A stretch of 64,000 nt of DNA from Tamarix chinensis (Eukaryota; Streptophyta; Magnoliopsida; Caryophyllales; Tamaricaceae): assembly GCA_030549775.1 (NCBI GenBank), contig CM060175.1, forward strand, positions 6,820,564 through 6,884,563, written 5' to 3'. Below are positions 1 through 10,789 of this stretch, one piece after another; within the stretch, counting starts at the first letter, position 1; the number at the start of each line of letters is the position of its first letter. The position numbers and the translations under genes are program-made. The notes below the pieces were generated by a model. That model made no database searches and was not told the DNA's origin. It was given only the letters and a program-made list of their open reading frames with translations.

Positions 1-341
1 AATAAAATAATATACTCTCAATATTATTTTAGTAAAATAATTTAAGGTATAAATCAAAACTTAAACCAAATCAAATAACATATTTATTATTTAATAATTC
101 TATATTAGGGTCTTAAAAAAGGTATTATAGGCAAGAATATGTCTTTCAACGATGCCTCCCTATTAAATCTACGGTTGTTAGAGAAAGGAGGCTAGTGTAT
201 TCAAACGTCGAAACTAATATTTTGAATTTTTAACTTTGAAAATAAAAAAAAACAGAATGGAAAGAATAAATTTAAAAAGTTTATTTATTAAAATAATATA
301 TAAATAGTAAATTAATTGTGTATTACATATTAAGATATCTA
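1..341. other. AT-rich intergenic flank
   Basis: No gene, RNA or clear repeat is visible. It is the left flank of the CACTA element, and its last three bases (CTA, 339-341) form the left target-site duplication. Confidence 0.6.
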
Positions 342-365
342 CACTACTACGAAAATAGAAAATAA

Positions 366-705
366 TAACGGGATATTAATAAGGGTGGTTCGAAAACCGT
401 TGTCAAACACATGAAAATTAATGCGCGGGATAGTTTTAATAACGGTTATAGTTCAAAACCGTTATTAAAAGGGCAACATTAAAATTTGTACGGATGTTTT
501 AATAACGGTTTTACTTAAACCATTATTAAAAGAGGTTTTAATAACAGTTCATACAAGAACCATTGTCAGAAGTCCAGTGGTTTTAATAATGGTTCCTGAG
601 AGAACCGTTATTAAAACATCTTTTAATAATGGTTCTATCAGGAACCGTTATTAAAACCTCTTTTAATAACGGTTCTCTCAGGAACCGTTATTAAAACTCC
701 AAAAT
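366..705. repeat. 5' subterminal repeat block of the CACTA element
   Basis: At least eight copies of TAATAACGGTT or its complement occur, many paired head-to-head as short palindromes (for example 622-658 and 660-695). In CACTA elements such arrays bind the DNA-binding transposase. The binding role is inferred from the family. Confidence 0.8.
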
Positions 706-1549
706 CAAATTTTTATTTCGCTCAGTTATGTTTCGTGCCAAAATTTCAGACTCTTTGCACCTTCATTCTTTTACTCTCCTTCTCCTTGCAAACCCTCGCA
801 CCACCACACCGTGCACCACCACTCCGGCTCCTCTCAAGTATGGGAAACCCTCGCACCGCCAACTCTCCACCACGCCTCTGCCATTGTCGGCTTTACATGT
901 GCGTGCTATCATTGTTTCGAAGCTAGCTAGCCAGCACTTGCACCTTCATCCTCCGTCGTGTTTGAAGCCCTTGCCTCTCTCAACTTGCTCGCCGTCGTGT
1001 TTGTAGCAAGCTCACTTTATGTATGTGTTTGTTATTTATCTCGTAACTTTTTATCTACTTATATATATATATATATATATATAAATGCATGCATGTTGCT
1101 ATAGGGTTTCGTTTGTTTGTTATTGAAAGATTGTGGATTGTGGTTTGTCATTTGAAAATGTGTTGTTGAATGTGTTGGTTGAAAATGTTGCTATTCGTTG
1201 TTGAATTTGTTGCGTTATTGTTATATATTAACAAATGCATGTGTTGGCCGAGACCTTTACATATATATATATAATATGAATGTGAGTGTAGAATTATATT
1301 TTCACTCATAAAAACTATACACACACACACACACACATTTTCATTAATAAGTATAGGACACTAGCAATAAGATATAGGAAATGTCATATAATGAAATGAA
1401 AATATATTTTACATATGTACATCATTAAATGAAAATTTCAATTAGAGATGCATATGTTAATGATTGCTATTTGATGAGGATTAAATAGATATATAAAATA
1501 AGGAATATATAAAAATGAATAATTAAATAGAGAGAAATAATTGTGTATA

Positions 1550-1560
1550 ATAATAATAAC

Positions 1561-1606
<46 letters not shown>

Positions 1607-1627
1607 GTAATAATAATAATAATAATA
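1550..1627. repeat. (AAT)n microsatellite
   Basis: A nearly uninterrupted AAT trinucleotide run of about 78 bp lies inside the 5' part of the CACTA element, upstream of its coding relics. Shorter dinucleotide runs flank it: AT at 1063-1082 and AC at 1317-1337. Confidence 0.9.
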
Positions 1628-1727
1628 TGATTTATCTATTATGGTTTAATTACAGTTAGCTAGGTTTAGTGATTAGGGTTTTATGAGGTTTAGGGTTAGG
1701 TTTTATTATAATAAATTATGGTTAATT

Positions 1728-1751
1728 AGCTAGGGTTAGGGTTAGGGTTAG
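1728..1751 (+). repeat. Short telomere-like TTAGGG tract
   Basis: A few copies of a TTAGGG-like unit follow similar GTTTAGGG motifs around 1660-1710, inside the CACTA element. Plant telomeres are normally TTTAGGG, so this is a short degenerate tract and not a chromosome end. Confidence 0.5.
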
Positions 1752-1890
1752 TATTAATATCTTTTTGGAAACATAATAGCATGATTCGTATCGATAATAT
1801 AATGGTACATTATTATGCTCAATACATAACATTCGCTCAATACATAACATTCTAACATAATTTATTTATTTATTTATTTTTTGTAGAGAT

Positions 1891-3620
1891 ATGGCCAACA
1901 AAAACATTGATAGAGACATCAGTGATGAAGAAGGGAAGAGAGGACCTACGATTATGAGAATCATCACAGACATGAGGAATAGAGGAGAATTAGTCGAGTT
2001 GGGATGGAATACTTACAATCTTCCCATTGGCCCTTACGCAGACATGTTCTTGACTTATTTCACTTGTGACCCGTAACCGTGTTCCTATCTCCTATAATAA
2101 TTGGAATCAGGTTCCAAAGGGTCATAAGGAGCATATTTGGTAGGAAATCACGGTGAATATGCTATTTTATGTAATCATTTTTTTATGTCAAATGTTATTA
2201 ATTTTATTACATTAACATCGGTATACATCTACATGTCTTATTTTGCAGAGAGTGTTCAATGTCCCAGAGAGTAGGAAGAAATGGCTTCTTAGACATTGTG
2301 GGGAGCGTCTAAGAACATTTAGGTCATATTTAGCTCGTAGAAACATGTATAGAAAGAGGGATGGTTCTCTACGGCAGAACCCACCCAAATGATACGGTTT
2401 CATCGATCAAGAAAGTTGGAACTAATTCATTGCATATCGTCTTATGGGGGATTTTAAGGTACTTGTTAGATAACAATTAAACTTTTTGTATCAATCCCAG
2501 TATTATGCTTAATATTGAAATAACCATCTCACTATGTTTTGGCTTGTCACATGGGGAAAAAGTACCCAAAATAAAGAGATTGCGAAGCAAAATAAATGCC
2601 GGCATAATATGGCTCGCAAAGGCTATATGGGCCTTGAAGAGGAGTTGGTATGCATTTTGTGATTTATCTATTTAATGTAAATATCGAATTTTATAATAAT
2701 ATTCTTAATTAAGAATATTTTTTTATTTGTAGCTCCTAACCCAAGACTTGGACCCATGTACCTCGTCCATCAATATTGGTACATTATGGAAGAAGGTTAG
2801 AGCAACAAGAGATGGATATATTAATGAATATATTGATGTTGCAGCCAAAAAAATTGTAAGTTTGTAGATATCTAGAACCCTACTTAGTTTTCTTTTAAAA
2901 AACTATTATATTATTCTTATTCCTATAAGTTAAATTTACATATATTATATACATTACAGGACGAACTTGAAACGTCAGATGGTGAGGAGGGGGTGGACCA
3001 ATATAGCATTGTGTCCCAGGCTACAGGAATTATAGAACACCCTGGAAGACACAGGGGCCTTGGATTAGGTGTTACGAGAACGAGCATATGTGGTCGATCT
3101 CGTATTTCTCATAGCACTAATGAGCAAGTCGCCATCCTCACCCAAAAATTGAACATGGCATTTAAACGGATGGCAACAATGAAGCAAGAGTTGTCATTTA
3201 TTAAATCTCAAGGGTATAAGTCATCTTATTCAGTAGACCATGATCAGCTTCACATACCTAATGTAAATAGCGTCAGAGATAATTGTGAAGCTGATGCACG
3301 TCTTTCTACTCTTCCCAAGGTAAGCATTACAAACTATGAATTGTTATTAAATGTATTCGGTGTAATAAATAATTAATTAATAATGTGTAATATTTTTGTT
3401 TAGGATTTGCACAAATGTGACTTATTATCGAATGACCTTTTAACACTTTTGGCGAAGGGAAGGGTCCGCATCAGTCACAGTACCAAAACGCAAACAATCC
3501 ACAGATACAATTTAGCCCTAAATACAATGCCGGTGAGTATTGACACTCCAATCATTGGCAGTGCGCACTTGCCTTGTTATAAAGAGGGTGATGAGGTAAC
3601 CACAGTACTATAAGCTCATG
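1891..3620 (+). pseudogene. Degenerate plant transposase (Transposase_24-like) gene inside CACTA element
   Basis: The segment opens with an ATG reading frame of 61 codons (1891-2076). Similarity continues after a one-base frame change with VPISYNNWNQVPKGH, then VFNVPESRKKWLLRHCG near 2250. These resemble the region before the conserved Trp-rich part of plant CACTA second-gene proteins. Further downstream a 127-codon open stretch (2993-3376) has a heptad-like segment (QKLNMAFKRMATMKQEL) suggesting a coiled coil. In-frame stops (for example after KEHIW near 2144 and after NPPK near 2391) and shifts break it. Intervening AT-rich stretches may be real introns. The family assignment rests on motif impression only. 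Confidence 0.62.
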
Positions 3621-3799
3621 GAAGCTTCGTGGCTTGACTTGTGGATCAAATACGTCTCACTACTAAAGAGGTATTGACATTCAACATCTTCATTAGACCT
3701 TGTTTAGTTGTTATACTATTCATACCTTTTTCATATATATATTTATATGCTCAATACATATTTTGTTTAATATTATCAATTAAGGAATAAAAAAAGAAG

Positions 3800-5039
3800 A
3801 CTGCTCCTACGAGTAAAACCAAGAGAGGTACTAGCAGAACGAGCAACACAAAAGAGGGCGCTGCTAAAGGAAAGAGAGCTAAATCTGAAAAATCAGTTGC
3901 CCCAAAAAAGATTCCTTTTTTAGATCAGAAAAGCCAACCTCCACCAGCAATAGCTTTATTGTGTTTTTATACCCAAAACTACCTCAGGGATAATTATATT
4001 TTAATTGATTATTGTCCTGAGTATGTTGGGAGGGATGATGCTACTTACATGGTATCAACGGTTGACATTAGTGACATTTATAATCAGGAATGGATGTCAA
4101 CCATGAGTGTCGCCGTCTATGTCACATAAGTATTATTTCATTTTGAGATTTTAGTACTCTTAACTTGTACAATTGAAATTTTTATGCCCTCTTATATGAG
4201 TTTTTAGTTATTAACAAATATGCATTATTTTTGTCGTCCATAGGTTGGTAGCTAATCGAGCTGCGATGGAGGGAATGTTGTCCTCTATTGTGTTTGTGAG
4301 CCCATACTACATAGCTGACGGTAGTACAATAAGAGAGGATAGGCACATAAACTATTTAGCGGATCGCATTTTGATTGAGGGACACAACAAGCTCTATCTC
4401 ATTCCTCACCTCGCAACTGAACATTGGGTTTTGTAAGCCATCCGACCTGATCTTAATAAAGTCTATCTGTTTGGTTCCCTTCGAACCTATGACGTGCCTT
4501 TTGAAGTCACTCATCGTGGTGGGAAGGAATTTATCAACATATTAGTATACTTTTCACTTCTTACTTCATTAGCTTATTTATACATATATTATACTAGCAT
4601 TCATTATTTGAGGTATATATACGTACTTTCAATATTGTGTATCCAACTTTATTTATTAGGGCACTACGGATAGCGTATCAAAGGAGAGGTGGGAATGGTG
4701 TCCCAGACCCAAAGAATGTTCAATACGAGTCTATCATAGTAACTAGGAAGACAACTATTTTGTATTTTATTTTAATTCAAATTAATATCTAATAGTTAGA
4801 GAGCTAACTAAATTCATTTGACAGTATTCACTACAGCAAAACAATAATGATTGTGGATACTATGTATGTAGAGCAATGGATTTGATAGTCCAAAACAGAG
4901 CTAACTGTATATCAATTGAAACTTGGGCAATGTAGTTTTTCACCGATGACTATGCACAAGGCCAGCAATATAATGTTGATGAAATTGATGAAGTTAGAGA
5001 CCAATGGGCCAAACACGTGCACTCATTCATTCGGTATTA
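3800..5039 (+). pseudogene. Ulp1-like (C48) cysteine protease domain within the CACTA element
   Basis: Three conceptual exons can be followed: about 3800-4130 (Lys-rich linker, then GRDDATYMVSTVDIS), 4244-4550, and 4825-5039. The second has the catalytic-His context (TEHWVL) and a strand equivalent to the usual YLFDSL motif, read here as YLFGSL. The third has the catalytic-Cys motif QNNNDCGYYVCR. A TAA at 4435-4437 interrupts the frame right after HWVL, and a TAG follows ETWAM near 4933. Ulp1/SENP proteases remove SUMO from proteins, and plant CACTA and MULE elements commonly carry such domains. The Asp-to-Gly change plus two nonsense codons argue that it is inactive. Confidence 0.75.
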
Positions 5040-5352
5040 GGTAGAGATCTATATATTCTACATGCATGTTCAGGTTTGTATTTTGTCTATGTCTTTCAGT
5101 CTTCTAAGCTAGATTTATGAACTTTTTACTTTGGGGTGTAGAGCTACCAAGTTGTGGTATGCCTTCAATTTTGATTCTTGAGTATATATGTCTGGTGTAT
5201 TAAGACATGCATATTAACTAGAGATTGATTGAAATTATGGTGTGATTGCAGATTTGTTATGAATTGATGTTGTTTTACAATGCAAATTTGGTAATTATTT
5301 GAACATACAACTGTGTATGTGGGTAGGAACAAAACTGCAAAAACGTTAAAAA

Positions 5353-5703
5353 AAAACTATAGTTTTAATAACGGTTTTGATGAAAACCGTTATTAAAAAT
5401 GTACATTTAATTTCAAATTTATGATCATTTAATACGTATTAGGGTTTAATAAATGCGTGATTAATGTCTGAAACCCTAATTCGATGATGTTTTAACAACG
5501 GTTTTTGTAGTAACCGTTATTAAAACCCTTTTTTTAACAACAGTTGTTTCTTAAAAACCGTTATTAAATATACAGTTTATGCTTATATTGACGGATTTTT
5601 TTATATTTTTTATAATGGTTAGGAACCATTATTAAAGATTTAATTACGGACGGTTTAAAACCGTTATTCAAACTATAAAATAACCGTTATTAAAACGCCT
5701 TTT
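5353..5703. repeat. 3' subterminal repeat block of the CACTA element
   Basis: The same AACCGTTATTAAAA unit as at the 5' end recurs several times in both orientations (5360-5397, 5490-5525, 5540-5567, 5645-5700). This confirms that both ends belong to one element. Confidence 0.78.
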
Positions 5704-5716
5704 CGGGGTAGTGCTA

Positions 5717-6355
5717 GTTGTATATGCATGTATATAATCTATAAAATACCATATCTATATAAAAAATAATATTATTTTAATAAAGAACTTCCTTGATTAG
5801 AATAAATATTAAATGTTCATACTTTTATTATAAATTTAAAAAAATTATTTCTTAATTAAAAAATTTTCAAAAATTTGTTCTCTATTTGATTATTATCTAT
5901 AAGACTAAGGCATCTCTAATGCCGAAGCCAACCACTTTGTGCATGACGAAATCTCATTCTACTCATTTATAGAATATTGTGACCTGAATTTCGAGAATAA
6001 AGTCAGCTTTCGCCACCCAAAAAAAAAAGTTTTTCAAGTGTGTTCTCTTTATCTGATTTTTATTCATATCACCTTATGTAAAAACATGTGGTGGTGGTAT
6101 AGTTAATTTTATATTATTTTTATTATTATCAAAATCATTCATGAAAAATACTCGAGAAGAACAACCCTAAATTTAACATCTATTAATTAATAGCAATGCT
6201 ACCTATTAAAAATTTGTTGCTCAAGGATGAATACATTTTGACCTATCATCCGTTCGTGAGAGTAATACTAGCTTAGCCTGAATATTAGGTTATATATAAT
6301 TATATATATAGTAATTATATTATTATCTCATTTCAAGTAGTGTGATCACTTGTTA
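5717..6355. other. AT-rich intergenic DNA
   Basis: No open frame, RNA gene or repeat relationship could be supported between the right end of the CACTA element and the tandem duplication. Confidence 0.5.
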
Positions 6356-6482
6356 AATAAACGTTTAAATTATCGTCATTTTATGCAACTTAAAAAAAAT
6401 TCAATATGAAACCAAGTGACATGACCAAGAATACGAGGGAATCCAGAAGTAATACACGTATATTAAGCGAACAATCGGTGGA

Positions 6483-6668
6483 ATGCACTTGCCAGTGCAT
6501 TGCAGTACAATAGAGGTGGTCGTTAGATACTTCTCAACTTCAATAAAGCTCAATGGCTCCTGTGTCAATTACGTGCCCAATTCAACAATGACAAAGGAAT
6601 CACCAATTGAAACTTTGACACCCTCGAAGCCACCAAAGCCAAAGTTACTGGGAAGGTGTGATGGTTGA
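6483..6668 (+). other. Unknown 61-codon reading frame, copy 1 of a tandem pair
   Basis: This ATG-initiated frame contains VVVRYFSTSIKLNGSC and ends LLGRCDG. The paralogous frame at 6878-7063 has the same length and ending (FLGRHGG), and the length difference inside it is 6 bases, which keeps the frame. Several differences fall at third codon positions (TAC/TAT, AAT/AAC, GGC/GGA). The frame may be a relic exon of an unrecognised gene or a small protein. No domain or signal is recognised, and splice sites were not resolved. Confidence 0.3.
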
Positions 6669-6877
6669 TGAGCCCCGCCAACATTTAGAAATATCATCAA
6701 ATATACAGAAATTATTTGGTTAAACCGATCCACTTAATTTTAGGTGCATTAATATGTATATAATAAACGTTTAAATAATCGTTATTTTTATCGCAACTTA
6801 AATAAATAAGAAACCAAGTGACTTGGCCAAGAACCCACTGGAAAATCCAGAAGTAATACACATTAATTGAACAATCC

Positions 6878-7063
6878 ATGGAATGCGAGTGCAGTACAGT
6901 AAAAGTGGTCGTTAGATATTTCTCAACTTCAATAAAGCTAAACGGATCATGTGTCATTTACGTGCCCAATTCAACAAGGAAAAGGACAAAGGAATCACCA
7001 TTTGAAACTTTGACAGCCTCCAAGCTGCCAAATGCAAAGTTTCTAGGAAGGCATGGTGGTTGA
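6878..7063 (+). other. Unknown 61-codon reading frame, copy 2 of a tandem pair
   Basis: This is the paralogue of the frame at 6483-6668, with core VVVRYFSTSIKLNGSCVIYV and a Lys/Arg-rich middle (TRKRTKES) that carries the in-frame 6-base difference. It sits about 480 bases upstream of the ELIP start and about 100 bases before its distal G-box. The conserved frame suggests past protein-coding constraint; the function is unknown. Confidence 0.3.
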
Positions 7064-7159
7064 TAAGCCCCGCGAACATTTAGAAATATCAACAGATGCG
7101 GTGTGCAGAGAAAATTATTTGGTCGCCTAGTCTACCACCCCCATATAATATTGGGCCGA

Positions 7160-7420
7160 CACGTGGGGTTTTAGGGGGGCGAGAGTTTCGCCTTTTACGG
7201 ATAGTGTATTAATTTATATATTTAATATAATTTATGCAATTTTAATTATATATATTATAATTTGATGCACCTAAAATTAGACCTATCAAGTCCAAGTCAT
7301 AACCTCCCGGTGCTCTGTGTGTGGGCATATATCTACCCACGTGAACGGTGTTACGTTTTTCAGACGACGTAGAGCTAAAATGCTCGTCACTTGACTCCCA
7401 CCTCTCGGCCTATAAAATAC
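7160..7420 (+). promoter_or_regulatory. ELIP gene 1 promoter: two G-boxes, shared 19-bp block, TATA box
   Basis: CACGTG palindromes lie at 7160-7165 and 7338-7343. The block ACGACGTAGAGCTAAAA (7364-7380) is followed after 30 bases by TATAAAA at 7411. The second ELIP promoter (57898-57997) has the same block at the same distance from its TATA box. G-boxes bind bZIP and bHLH factors such as HY5 or ABFs in light and ABA responses. Which factor acts here is an inference. Confidence 0.75.
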
Positions 7421-7543
7421 TTGGATCATGCCACACTTAAACTCCAACCCAAGTGATCCAGTACACAGCATTTATCCCTACAAAGTGACTGCTAAAAAGC
7501 CCTTGATCAAAAGTTAGATCTCATTTGAAAATTCGATTAAACA

Positions 7544-8324
7544 ATGGCAATGACCGCTGCTGCTTCCACCATGCAATCTTTCGTGGTAAGCCCACTTGGT
7601 CGTGTTACCAGCAATCATTCGAGTCTAACACCACTGAGGTCTGCACCTCGAGTACAGAGGAAGGTCGGCCTTCAAGTACGATGTATGGCCGAGGTAGGGT
7701 TTTCTTATTAATTTTGATTTCCTTTACGACTTGAATATTGTATGAGTTTTTTTCCGTCTCCTCGGAGCTATAAAAATACTACTATTTGGAGAATGAGGTC
7801 GTTTATAATATTCTTTTGGGGGTTTTTGTTATTATGTCCTGATAAATAAATAAATAAAATGCCTATTTACAAGAATAAATTAAAGGTTTGTGCCATAAAA
7901 TTTCTAACATCTTTTTAATATGCTTGTTAACTGTATACAGAATAACGAGCAAAAGGAACCACCGAGGCCAAAGACAAAAGCCAGCACAAGCCTTGCAAAC
8001 ATATTTGCATTTAGCGGGCCAGGGCCGGAGCGGATCAATGGTAGGCTTGCTATGATAGGGTTTGTTGCTGCCATTGGAGTTGAACTATATAGAGGTCCGG
8101 ACCTGTTTATGCAAATATCCAATGGAGGAGCGCAGTGGTTCATAGGGACAAGTATCCTCCTCTCTGCTGCATCTTTAGTGCCTTTGTTGAAAGGAGTGAC
8201 CGCCGAAGAGAAATCGGACGGGATAATGACCTCTGATGCTGAGATGTGGAACGGTAGGTTTGCTATGATTGGACTCGTTGCCTTGGCTGTCACCGAGTAC
8301 GTTACGGGCAGTGCTCTTGTCTGA
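7544..8324 (+). CDS. ELIP: Early light-induced protein (ELIP), chloroplast precursor, 177 aa
   Basis: The gene has two exons, 7544-7693 and 7941-8324, joined by a 247-bp GT-AG intron in phase 0. The product is a three-helix member of the light-harvesting superfamily that accumulates in thylakoids under high light, cold or desiccation and binds released chlorophyll and carotenoid. Residues 1-50 are a Ser/Ala-rich transit peptide ending near LQVRCMAE. A Pro/Lys-rich linker follows, then helix I with the pigment-binding motif ERINGRLAMIGF. Helix II contains WFIGTSILLSAASLVPLL, and helix III is EMWNGRFAMIGLVALAVTEY. The ExxNxRxAM motif is intact in helices I and III. Length is slightly short of the usual ~190 aa. 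The start is the first ATG after the TATA box, and a second ATG two codons later is possible. The paralogue at 58170 has the same exon layout. Confidence 0.95.
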
Positions 8325-8534
8325 ACATGGAAGCCGATCGAGATTCTCATGCATGATGGATGCGTGCATGGGGTCTATGAATATGTAACCACTTATCATG
8401 CTCCCTTAGTTTCTTTTGACGGTGCTCGCGATGTACGAGTGTCATTTTCTTCTGTTTGTGTTTCACGCTTTTTTTTTTTATGCAAATATACTATGCTTAA
8501 GTGTAGGTAACGTTGTACAAACTACAAAATGATC

Positions 8535-8540
8535 AATAAA
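8535..8540 (+). terminator. Candidate poly(A) signal of ELIP gene 1
   Basis: AATAAA occurs 211 bases after the ELIP stop codon, in an AT-rich 3' region preceded by TGTA-rich motifs. The same site is kept in the duplicated pseudogene copy near 19806. Confidence 0.5.
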
Positions 8541-10110
8541 ATAAGTGAAGAATCTACTTCCAATATTCACTTCCATTTTTATTGATTTTTAAATCAAATT
8601 CAAATTGTCATATATATACATTTATATACTGTATAATTTGAGTGCTAGGCCATGCTTTCTTCACCTTATTTTCATATTAGATCAGCAAATTTTAAAAATC
8701 TTAATAAATATAATATCCAATTAATGATAATAATTAGAAAATAGTATTAATGATAACAACATTAATATTACTATTGAAAATTTTAAAAAATATATGTATA
8801 GAATTTATGGGAATTAGATAGCAAAATATAAATAATAACACATTATAGTTTTATAAATTTGATTAGAAAAAAAAAAGTCAAATGAAGCAAACATGTCCTT
8901 AAATATTGTCTAGAGAAAAAAAAAGTGAATTTAGGGTATGGTTACTCCAGAAAATGTCAAATGAAACTGCTTCCAATATTCACTTCAATTTGTATTGATT
9001 TATAAATCAAGTTGTCATATATATACATTTATATACAGTATAATTTGTAGTTTTCAAATAAGAAAAGTGTTGGGCCTTGCTTTCTTCACTTTATTTTCAT
9101 ATTAGATTAGCAAAATTTTGATAATAATAAATATAATATACAATTAATGATAATAATTATAAAAATAGTATTAATGATAACAACATTAATATTACTATTG
9201 ATTTTTTTTAAAAAATATATATAATTTATGGGAATTATATACCAAAATATAAATAATAACACATTAAAGTTTTACAAATTTTATTAGAAAAAAATGTCAA
9301 ATGAAGCAAACATGTCCTTAAATATTGTCTAGAGAAATAAAATAAAATAAATTTAGGGTATGGTTACTTACTCTGACACTGCATCGACCTATAGTGGTAA
9401 GAGCATGTACCTGATGCTGCCAACTAAAGAAGGTATCTCCTCTTCCTAGAACTGCACGATTCTTGCACCGAATCCCAACTCTTTTTTTAACAATCCGTGA
9501 AAAAAATGATCTTGGGTCTCTAGCTATTGTAGGAAAAAAACACATTAGATATCAACAAGGATACCTAGTTCTTGTAGCCTACCCTTTGTAAGAGACATGT
9601 TCCTCAGTGCTAACTATAAAGAAATATATGCCTTGGCAAGGTGAGAGAATGCCAAATAATAAAACTTCATGTCATTTGCTTTATCCAACAATTAAGCTCT
9701 TATATTTAAGAAAAATTAATGATAAATTTAATAAAATATATTCACTTCAATTTTTATTAATTTTTAAATCAAATTGTCATAAATATATATACATTTATAT
9801 ACTGTATAATTTGTAGTTTTCAATTAAGAAAAGTGTTAGGCCTTGCTTTCTTCATCTTATTAATAAATATAATATACAATTAATGATCATAATTATAAAA
9901 ATAGTATTAATGATAACAACATTAATATTACTATTGAAAATAATAATAAAAAGAGTATAATTTATGGGAATTATATAGCAAAATATAAATAATAACACAT
10001 TAAAGTTTACAAATTTGAGTAGAAAGAAAATGTCAAACAAAGAAAACATGTCCTTAAATATTGTCTAGAGAAATAAACAAACAAAATGAATTTAGGATAT
10101 GGTTACTTCA
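8541..10110. repeat. Triplicated ~400-bp AT-rich block (copy A only)
   Basis: Three units begin near 8556, 8974 and 9739 with ATATTCACTTC and end near 8947, 9370 and 10106 with TATGGTTACT. Each contains TGTCATATATATACATT-like sequence, GCCTTGCTTTCTTC, ACATTAATATTACTATTG and CATGTCCTTAAATATTGTC. Copy B has a single unit (about 19832-20208), so the extra units arose in copy A or were lost from B. Confidence 0.85.
9369..9690 (+). repeat. SINE-like interspersed block, copy 1
   Basis: The segment contains TAGTGGTAAGAGC, which resembles a pol III A box. About 80 bases later it has GCACCGAATCCC, which resembles a B box, and then a TAGCCTACCCTTTGTAAGA segment. Related copies occur at 10478-10780 and 20570-20890. 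The box spacing is longer than normal for a tRNA-derived SINE, so the class is tentative. Confidence 0.35.
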
Positions 10111-10477
10111 AATCCTTTATTCTGTCATAAAAAACAAAAATGTTTAATTTAAATAATTGCTATATTTTAAGGAGGTTTTCTATAATTTTGAGACATTTTA
10201 TGTCATTTTTTCCAATAAGTAAAAGATTTCATTACTTTCAAACCGAGCAATTACATCCAATTTGTTATCATACAATTTTATCTAGCATACTAAACCACCT
10301 TTCATAATTAATTTTTAGTTGTGGGTGTGGAGCATTCTCCTAGCATAATGAGCACAATCACACAAGTGAATGCAGATGCATCACTAAAACAATGATGGAA
10401 AACTTTCAAGTTCCTCTAATGCCATAAATTTGCAACATATGATACAAATAAAGAACCTACAAGTTGTTTCTTACTCT

Positions 10478-10780
10478 TGACAATGCATTGACCTAGTGGT
10501 AAGAGCATGTACCTTATGCTACCAATTAAAGAAGGTATCTCCTCTTCCTAGAACTGCAAGAATCTTCCACCGAATCCCAACATTTTTTTTGACAATGCAC
10601 TTGGGTCTCTAGCTATTGTAGGAAAAACACACATTAGATATCAACAAGAATACCTAATTCTTGTAGCCTACCCTTTCTAAGAAACATGTTCCTCATAGCT
10701 AACTATAATGAAATATGTGCCTTGGCAAGGTGAGAGAATGCCAAATTATGAAATTTCATGTCATTAATTGTGCTTTATCC
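10478..10780 (+). repeat. SINE-like interspersed block, copy 2
   Basis: It has the same order of motifs as 9369-9690, including TAGTGGTAAGAGCATGTACC and TATTGTAGGAAAAACACACA. It is the orthologous position to 20570-20890 in copy B. Confidence 0.35.
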
Positions 10781-10789
10781 AATATTTAA

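Larger units (their letters stand above)
342..5713 (+). mobile_element. Complete CACTA (En/Spm-type) DNA transposon, decayed
   Basis: The element begins CACTACTACGAAAA (342) and ends with the complement of CACTACCCCGAAAA (ending 5713). It is flanked on both sides by the 3-bp duplication CTA (339-341 and 5714-5716). Terminal CACTA plus a 3-bp duplication is diagnostic of this superfamily. Both ends carry dense inverted and direct copies of TAATAACGGTT / AACCGTTATTA, the subterminal repeats expected as transposase-binding sites. The interior carries, on the plus strand, remnants of a plant-type transposase gene (about 1890-3620) followed by a Ulp1-like protease (about 3800-5039). No TnpD-like transposase was recognised. 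Nonsense codons and frameshifts suggest the copy can no longer move by itself. Confidence 0.93.
6356..7125. repeat. Tandem duplication, two ~370-400-bp units
   Basis: Unit 1 (about 6356-6760) and unit 2 (about 6762-7125) both start AATAAACGTTTAAAT and run through the same order of blocks: ACCAAGTGAC, TCCAGAAGTAATACAC, CTCAACTTCAATAAAGCT, TTACGTGCCCAATTCAACAA and ACATTTAGAAATATCA. They differ by many substitutions and small indels, so the duplication is not recent. It lies just upstream of the first ELIP promoter. Confidence 0.88.

Noticed and set aside
728..1006. 92-codon and 63-codon frames at the CACTA 5' end
   Set aside because: They overlap in two frames, have no similarity to CACTA proteins, and lie between the subterminal repeats and the transposase relic. 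They may be leader sequence but are not supportable as a gene.
1728..1751. TTAGGG-like tract as a telomere or chromosome end
   Set aside because: There are only a few repeats, they are embedded in a transposon, and the unit is not the usual plant TTTAGGG.
9388..9475. A functional tRNA gene suggested by TAGTGGTAAGAGC and CGAATCCC
   Set aside because: The box spacing is about 80 bases and no cloverleaf can be drawn, so it is kept only as a SINE-like repeat.
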